Source: JAFGIT01 sp016929465 [NCBI: Candidatus Coatesbacteria bacterium] (GTDB lineage: Bacteria > B130-G9). Taken from it: a stretch of 20,222 bases of DNA. Numbering within the stretch: the stretch's first letter is position 1; each line of letters opens with the position of its first letter. The translations under genes were made by a program, and so were the position numbers. Positions 16,721 through 20,222 of this stretch are shown piece after piece. The DNA lies in NCBI GenBank assembly GCA_016929465.1, contig JAFGIT010000107.1, forward strand, positions 1 through 20,222, in the 5' to 3' direction. Under the pieces are notes generated by a model that had not been told where the DNA came from, ran no database searches, and saw only the letters and a list, made by a program, of their open reading frames with translations.

Positions 16721-16748
16721 TTGCCTTTCTGATAGATTGCCGTAAACT
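16721..16748 (+). promoter_or_regulatory. Weak sigma-70-like promoter before the methyltransferase gene
   Basis: TTGCCT (16721-16726), a 16-base spacer and TAAACT (16743-16748) each match the consensus at four of six positions. It is the best candidate I see in this 167-bp gap. Confidence 0.25.
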
Positions 16749-16783
16749 CCCCACCCGAAATCGAATACAGGAGAGCATTAGGG

Positions 16784-16819
16784 AATCGCTGCATCCCAAC
16801 TTCTGGATGGTGCGCGATT
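16784..16819 (+). other. Two-part stem-loop in the leader of the methyltransferase gene
   Basis: AATCGC (16784-16789) pairs with GCGATT (16814-16819), and inside it CATCC (16792-16796) pairs with GGATG (16805-16809) around an 8-nt loop. Small unpaired segments separate the two stems. No T tract follows, so it is not a standard terminator of the upstream gene. It could be a regulatory RNA fold or chance. Confidence 0.35.
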
Positions 16820-16876
16820 GGTAGTCGATGATCAGAAAACTCCCAGGAAGACGCTCTTAAACGGAGACCGATATTC

Positions 16877-17902
16877 ATGACAGAGAAGCCATCAGGACGC
16901 GATTACGTAAAAGCCGCATTCAAGCGGGAGCGACTGGAAAGATTCTGCACTTACCCCGTACTGGGGGCAGTGAATGCGAAGTTCAGCGGCATAACCATAC
17001 GCGAATTTCTCACCGACGCCTCGAAATTCGCCGCCGCGCAGCTCGAGGCATACGAGAGGTTCGAGCCCGACATCATTGTCATGATGGCCGACCTGGTTAT
17101 GGAGCCAGAAGCGATGGGGCAGCATGTCGATTTCTTTGACGACAGGATGTGCCAGCAAAGGGGCTATTTGGTCGGCGAAAAGGCGAAACTGGCAAACCTG
17201 AAGATCCCGAATCCAATGGCCGACGCGAGAATGCCATACTACCTGGAGGCGTGTACCCGAGTCGCGGAAGCCCGAATACCGGCCGCCCTCGGTGGGGTAA
17301 TAAATGGCCCTTGGTCACTCGCCTGTGAACTCAGGGGGGCAGAAAATCTGCTACTCGATACCTTTGATGATCCCGAATTCGTCAAATCTCTAATGGAATT
17401 CACGACCGAAGTCTGCAAGGCGTTCGGAACGGAAGTAGCAAAGACCGGTGCAGGATTGAGCCTATCTGAAGCTCCGGCCTCGTGTAGCTTGATCTCGCCA
17501 AGTATATACGCCGAATTCGTGGCATCCTATCACAAGCAGGTCGTCGATCATTTCAAGGCGGAGAAGAAGGCTATGACTATTCATGTGTGCGGCTATATCG
17601 ATCCCATCATGCAGATGCTCGTCGATACCGGAGTCGCAGCAATCAGCTTCGACGCGCCATCCTCACTCGAGAGGATGCTCTCCATCGCGAATGAGAAGAC
17701 CGTTGTCATAGGCAACGCCCCCACGACCATCTTCCTCAAGGAGGACAAAGACGCCATCTTCAAGGAAGTCCAGAAATGCAGGGATATAGCAAATGGAGCG
17801 AAGGCTTATGTTCTAGCCTCTGGTTGCGAAGTCCCCATTCCGGCCACCGCAAAGAGCATCGAGTACTTCATGGAGGCGGCGAAGCAGACCTGGTCTCCGT
17901 GA
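16877..17902 (+). CDS. MtaA/CmuA-type corrinoid methyltransferase (URO-D superfamily)
   Basis: Protein of 341 aa, the usual length for uroporphyrinogen decarboxylase-superfamily methyltransferases. The zinc-binding set typical of the MtaA/CmuA branch is present: H236-x-C238 (IHVCG) and C317 (ASGCEVP). In known members this zinc activates a thiol that receives a methyl group from a methyl-corrinoid protein. GPWSLACELRG near residues 144-154 and the final SGCEVPIPA are characteristic. Heme-pathway URO-D would lack this H-C-C set, so I prefer a methyltransferase. No corrinoid protein or partner methyltransferase is in the window, so substrate is unknown. GGAG lies 10 nt before the ATG, rather far. 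It converges with the minus-strand ABC gene with 32 bp between stops. Confidence 0.88.
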   Translation: MTEKPSGRDYVKAAFKRERLERFCTYPVLGAVNAKFSGITIREFLTDASKFAAAQLEAYERFEPDIIVMMADLVMEPEAMGQHVDFFDDRMCQQRGYLVGEKAKLANLKIPNPMADARMPYYLEACTRVAEARIPAALGGVINGPWSLACELRGAENLLLDTFDDPEFVKSLMEFTTEVCKAFGTEVAKTGAGLSLSEAPASCSLISPSIYAEFVASYHKQVVDHFKAEKKAMTIHVCGYIDPIMQMLVDTGVAAISFDAPSSLERMLSIANEKTVVIGNAPTTIFLKEDKDAIFKEVQKCRDIANGAKAYVLASGCEVPIPATAKSIEYFMEAAKQTWSP

Positions 17903-17934
17903 TATACGGGCGGCTTTAGGGCTTCAGTTGGCAA

Positions 17935-18912
17935 TTACTCCAACGCCCCAACCTCAGTCCGAAAGCAGGCTTTGAAGTGGGTCGGCGTGACGCTCTTCAG
18001 CTCTGGCTTTTCGAGACGGCATTGCTCAACCGCGAGAGGGCATCGTGGATGGAATTGGCAGCCTGGGATATACGCTGAACCGTCGGGCAGTTCACCTGGA
18101 ATCTCTTTGAAGCCCACGCCTTCGCCATCTTCGCAGGATCTGCCCGCGCACTCCAATAGCGCCTCAGTGTATGGGTGTTGTGGTCCGGTCACTATTTCAT
18201 CCGCGCTACCGATTTCGACGATTCTGCCGAGATACATGATCGCTATCCTGTCACAGAGCTGCGAAAGCAAGGCCAGGTCGTGAGAGACGAAGATAAGAGA
18301 GAGATTGTATTTGCTCCGCAGGGCGTGGAGAAGAGTGACTATTCGTGCTTGAACGGTTACATCGAGTGCGGAGGTCGGCTCATCGGCGAGAATGAGAGAT
18401 GCTCCGGAAGCAAGTGCCATGGCGAGCATCACCCGCTGTCTCATCCCTCCGGATAGCTCATGTGGATATTGCTGCATTCTCTGCGCAGCGGAGTGGATCC
18501 CTGTGTCCTGCAAGAGGTCGATCGCTCTGCCTCGGGCTGATTCTCTTGTATGTTTGCCGCCTCGCCTTATGCTCTCGATGAGCTGATTGCCTATCGTAAG
18601 GACGGGATTGAGTGCGGTCATCGGCTCCTGGAAGACCATGGCAATCCGCCTTCCCCTTATTGTGCGCATCTCACTCTCACGGATGCTGACAAGGTCCCTA
18701 CCCTCGAACAGAATCTCACCGGACGAAATCAGCCCTCCAGGGGGCATCAGCCGCATTATGGAGAGCAGCAGCACGGTCTTGCCGCAGCCCGATTCGCCGG
18801 CAATGCCGAGGCATTCTCCCTCGCCGACACCGAGACTCACCCCTCTTGCGGGGTGGACAATTGCTCCTCGCGTTTTTATCCGGCTCTCGAGCCCCATTAT
18901 CTCAAGAAGCAT
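17935..18912 (-). CDS. OppD/DppD-type peptide ABC transporter ATPase
   Basis: ATP-binding subunit of the oligopeptide/dipeptide (or nickel) importer family. With the ATG at 18912 it is 325 aa, the family's normal length. Seen are Walker A GESGCGKT (39-46), a Q-loop in VFQEPMTALNP, the signature LSGGMRQR, Walker B LILADEPTSALD and the switch SHD. The C-terminal oligopeptide-transporter extension has PGCQFHPRCPLAVEQC and a last cysteine 18 residues on; such a four-cysteine set binds an iron-sulfur cluster in some relatives. A longer form from GTG at 18975 is open but adds 21 residues without family similarity and has no ribosome site. No permease, OppF-type ATPase or binding protein is visible, and the next gene upstream is an RND pump, so the substrate and partner subunits are unknown. 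Confidence 0.9.
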   Translation of the reverse strand: MLLEIMGLESRIKTRGAIVHPARGVSLGVGEGECLGIAGESGCGKTVLLLSIMRLMPPGGLISSGEILFEGRDLVSIRESEMRTIRGRRIAMVFQEPMTALNPVLTIGNQLIESIRRGGKHTRESARGRAIDLLQDTGIHSAAQRMQQYPHELSGGMRQRVMLAMALASGASLILADEPTSALDVTVQARIVTLLHALRSKYNLSLIFVSHDLALLSQLCDRIAIMYLGRIVEIGSADEIVTGPQHPYTEALLECAGRSCEDGEGVGFKEIPGELPDGSAYIPGCQFHPRCPLAVEQCRLEKPELKSVTPTHFKACFRTEVGALE

Positions 18913-18928
18913 CGTCCCAGCAAACCAT
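18902..18928 (-). other. Possible 8-codon leader ORF overlapping the ABC ATPase start
   Basis: On the minus strand AGGGAGG (18935-18941) is followed after 6 nt by an ATG (18928) opening an 8-codon frame that ends in TGA 8 nt beyond the ATPase ATG, in another frame. The ATPase ATG itself has only a weak GGGA. Translation of the small frame could feed ribosomes to it. This is speculative. Confidence 0.25.
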
Positions 18929-18999
18929 CGATTGCCTCCCTCAAAGCCCTGCACGAAGAACTCACTGGCGGTCACTCGGAAATAAACACGTCCCGATCT

Positions 19000-20222
19000 C
19001 TAGTCTCTTCGTTTGTTATTTCCTCGCCTCGTCATGAGGTCATAGAGCACCGGAATAGCCACAAGGGTCAGGATCCCCGAGATCAAGATGCCGCCAACCG
19101 ATGCGACGCCAATTCCATTCCTCATCTCTGCGCTGATGCCGCTGCTCAGTGCCAGTGGAAGCATGCCGAGAACTGCTGCAAGTGTGATCATGGCTATCGG
19201 CCTGAACCGGTCGCAGGCCGCTGTTACCATCGCCTTATGGCGCGAAATACCCTCTGAAACCAAGAGGTTGAATTGGTCTATGATGAGGATGGCGTTGTTC
19301 ACTACGATCCCGATTAGCATTACGCAGCCCATTATGATGAAAATGCCCAGGCTTTCTCCTGCCAGCCATAGCGCCCAGAGCACACCTATTACAGCTAGCG
19401 GAATCGTAACGAGTATTAGCCAGGGCTGCTTGAAGGATTCGAGAATCGCAGAGAGTGTGAGGATAACGAGGAGAATGGCGAGCAACCCGGCCTCACCAAG
19501 CTCACCCTGACTCTCTGCCATCATCTCGTACTCCCCCGCGAAGGAGTACCTGTATCCCGATGGGATGCTGGCCGACGCATCAATTGACTCAGAGAGGTCG
19601 ATGACTGCCGTCCCCATCGGTTTCCAACTCTCGAGATTCGCATATATGGTGGATATTCTGCTCTTGTCCTTACGAGTTATCTGAACCGGGGCAAGTTGCT
19701 CTGAAATATGGCCCAGCGAAGGCAAGATTATCGACTTGCCGGGCGCGCCAGGGAAGACAAAGCCCTCCACCTGGTCCTTGCCCTCCTCCTCCTCGAGTTC
19801 GACGACTATGTCGTAGTTGCGAGCGTCCTTCTTAAAGGTTCCCGCCTCGATGCCCTCTAGGTTTCCTCTCAGGATTGTGCCCAACGACGTGGCGGGAAGG
19901 TTCAAATCCGAGAGGACCGCTCGGTTCGGTGTAATTCGAAGCTCCGGCTTGCCCATTCTGACTGTCGTATCCACATCGATGAACCCCGGGATATCGCTCG
20001 CGAGCTGCTCTCCCTTTCTGGCCAGGTCCTCCAGCGCATTAAGATCTGGCCCAGATATCTCCAACTGAATCGCCGACTCCTGACCACCTGCGAACGAAGG
20101 ATAGCCAACGGTCACGATTGCATCCGTGAAATTCGCGAAGCGCGACCTCACATCATTCATGATGTCGAATATGGAGAGCTCACGCTCATCCCGACTAGAG
20201 AGCTTCAATAGAACTTGAGCGA
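19000..20222 (-). CDS. RND-family (AcrB/HAE1-like) efflux pump permease, C-terminal part
   Basis: Inner-membrane proton-driven exporter subunit; 407 codons are seen and the frame stays open to the right edge, so the N-terminal half is outside the window (the TTG at 20208 is not a credible start). The first ~230 residues are periplasmic porter/docking sequence (ISGPDLNALEDLARKG, MGKPELRITPNRA). Five membrane segments follow, matching TM8-TM12 of AcrB, including the signature VMLIGIVVNNAILIIDQFN and RFRPIAMITLAAVLGMLPLA. The protein ends in a basic tail. In this family the trimer works with a periplasmic adaptor and an outer-membrane channel, which would lie upstream of the gene beyond the window. 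The ABC ATPase gene lies downstream on the same strand, 87 bp after the stop (24 bp if its GTG is used), so the two are possibly co-transcribed. Substrate cannot be told. Confidence 0.92.
   Translation of the reverse strand, partial: AQVLLKLSSRDERELSIFDIMNDVRSRFANFTDAIVTVGYPSFAGGQESAIQLEISGPDLNALEDLARKGEQLASDIPGFIDVDTTVRMGKPELRITPNRAVLSDLNLPATSLGTILRGNLEGIEAGTFKKDARNYDIVVELEEEEGKDQVEGFVFPGAPGKSIILPSLGHISEQLAPVQITRKDKSRISTIYANLESWKPMGTAVIDLSESIDASASIPSGYRYSFAGEYEMMAESQGELGEAGLLAILLVILTLSAILESFKQPWLILVTIPLAVIGVLWALWLAGESLGIFIIMGCVMLIGIVVNNAILIIDQFNLLVSEGISRHKAMVTAACDRFRPIAMITLAAVLGMLPLALSSGISAEMRNGIGVASVGGILISGILTLVAIPVLYDLMTRRGNNKRRD

Noticed and set aside
18550-19257. 235-aa plus-strand frame over the ABC and RND genes
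   Set aside because: Both minus-strand genes beneath it have strong family motifs; this translation has none.
1-20222. CRISPR arrays, tRNA or rRNA genes, insertion sequences, prophage genes
   Set aside because: No repeat-spacer pattern, tRNA or rRNA signature, transposase or terminal repeats were seen.

Overview
The window comes from a bacterium that uses sigma-54. It encodes a sigma-54 activator with an intact GAFTGA loop, Shine-Dalgarno sites of the AGGAGG type sit before several genes, and there are Sec-type signal peptides and bacterial transporters. Base composition looks moderate (roughly half G+C by eye), with frequent AGA/AGG arginine and ATA isoleucine codons. The gene style (large multidomain secreted proteins, hybrid Ser/Thr kinases, solitary methyltransferase) suggests an uncultivated lineage with a large genome, but I cannot name a phylum from the sequence alone.

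Layout. 1-326: end of a SUMF1/formylglycine-generating-enzyme-fold protein (+). 327-777: non-coding, with a very good sigma-54 promoter match (538-553) overlapping a long inverted repeat. 778-2607 and 2867-4696: two tandem paralogous secreted PQQ-like beta-propeller proteins of exactly 609 aa each (+). 4804-9549: a 1581-aa secreted protein (+) with a complete vWA MIDAS, a CLCA-like zincin domain whose catalytic Glu is replaced, a fibronectin III-like domain and a C-terminal module resembling that of the two propeller proteins. A clear terminator follows (9570-9607). 9765-15251: an 1828-aa one-component regulator (+): Ser/Thr kinase, STAND-type ATPase, TPRs, GAF, sigma-54 AAA+ domain and Fis-type HTH, preceded by a sigma-70-like promoter and a palindrome. 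15255-16709: a cytoplasmic beta-propeller/helical-repeat protein, 3 nt downstream and surely co-transcribed. 16877-17902: an MtaA/CmuA-type methyltransferase of the uroporphyrinogen decarboxylase superfamily (+). On the minus strand, converging on it, are an orphan OppD/DppD-type ABC ATPase (17935-18912) and the C-terminal half of an RND efflux pump (19000-20222, cut by the window edge).

How the parts may work together. The first two-thirds looks like one functional block: three exported proteins built from shared modules, one sigma-54 promoter in front of them, and next to them a giant sigma-54 activator carrying its own kinase and sensory domains, with a propeller partner. The hypothesis is that the kinase-activator, possibly tuned by its propeller partner, switches on the secreted propeller/vWA set from the promoter at 538-553. 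The right-hand third (methyltransferase, ABC ATPase, RND pump) shows no clear link to this block.
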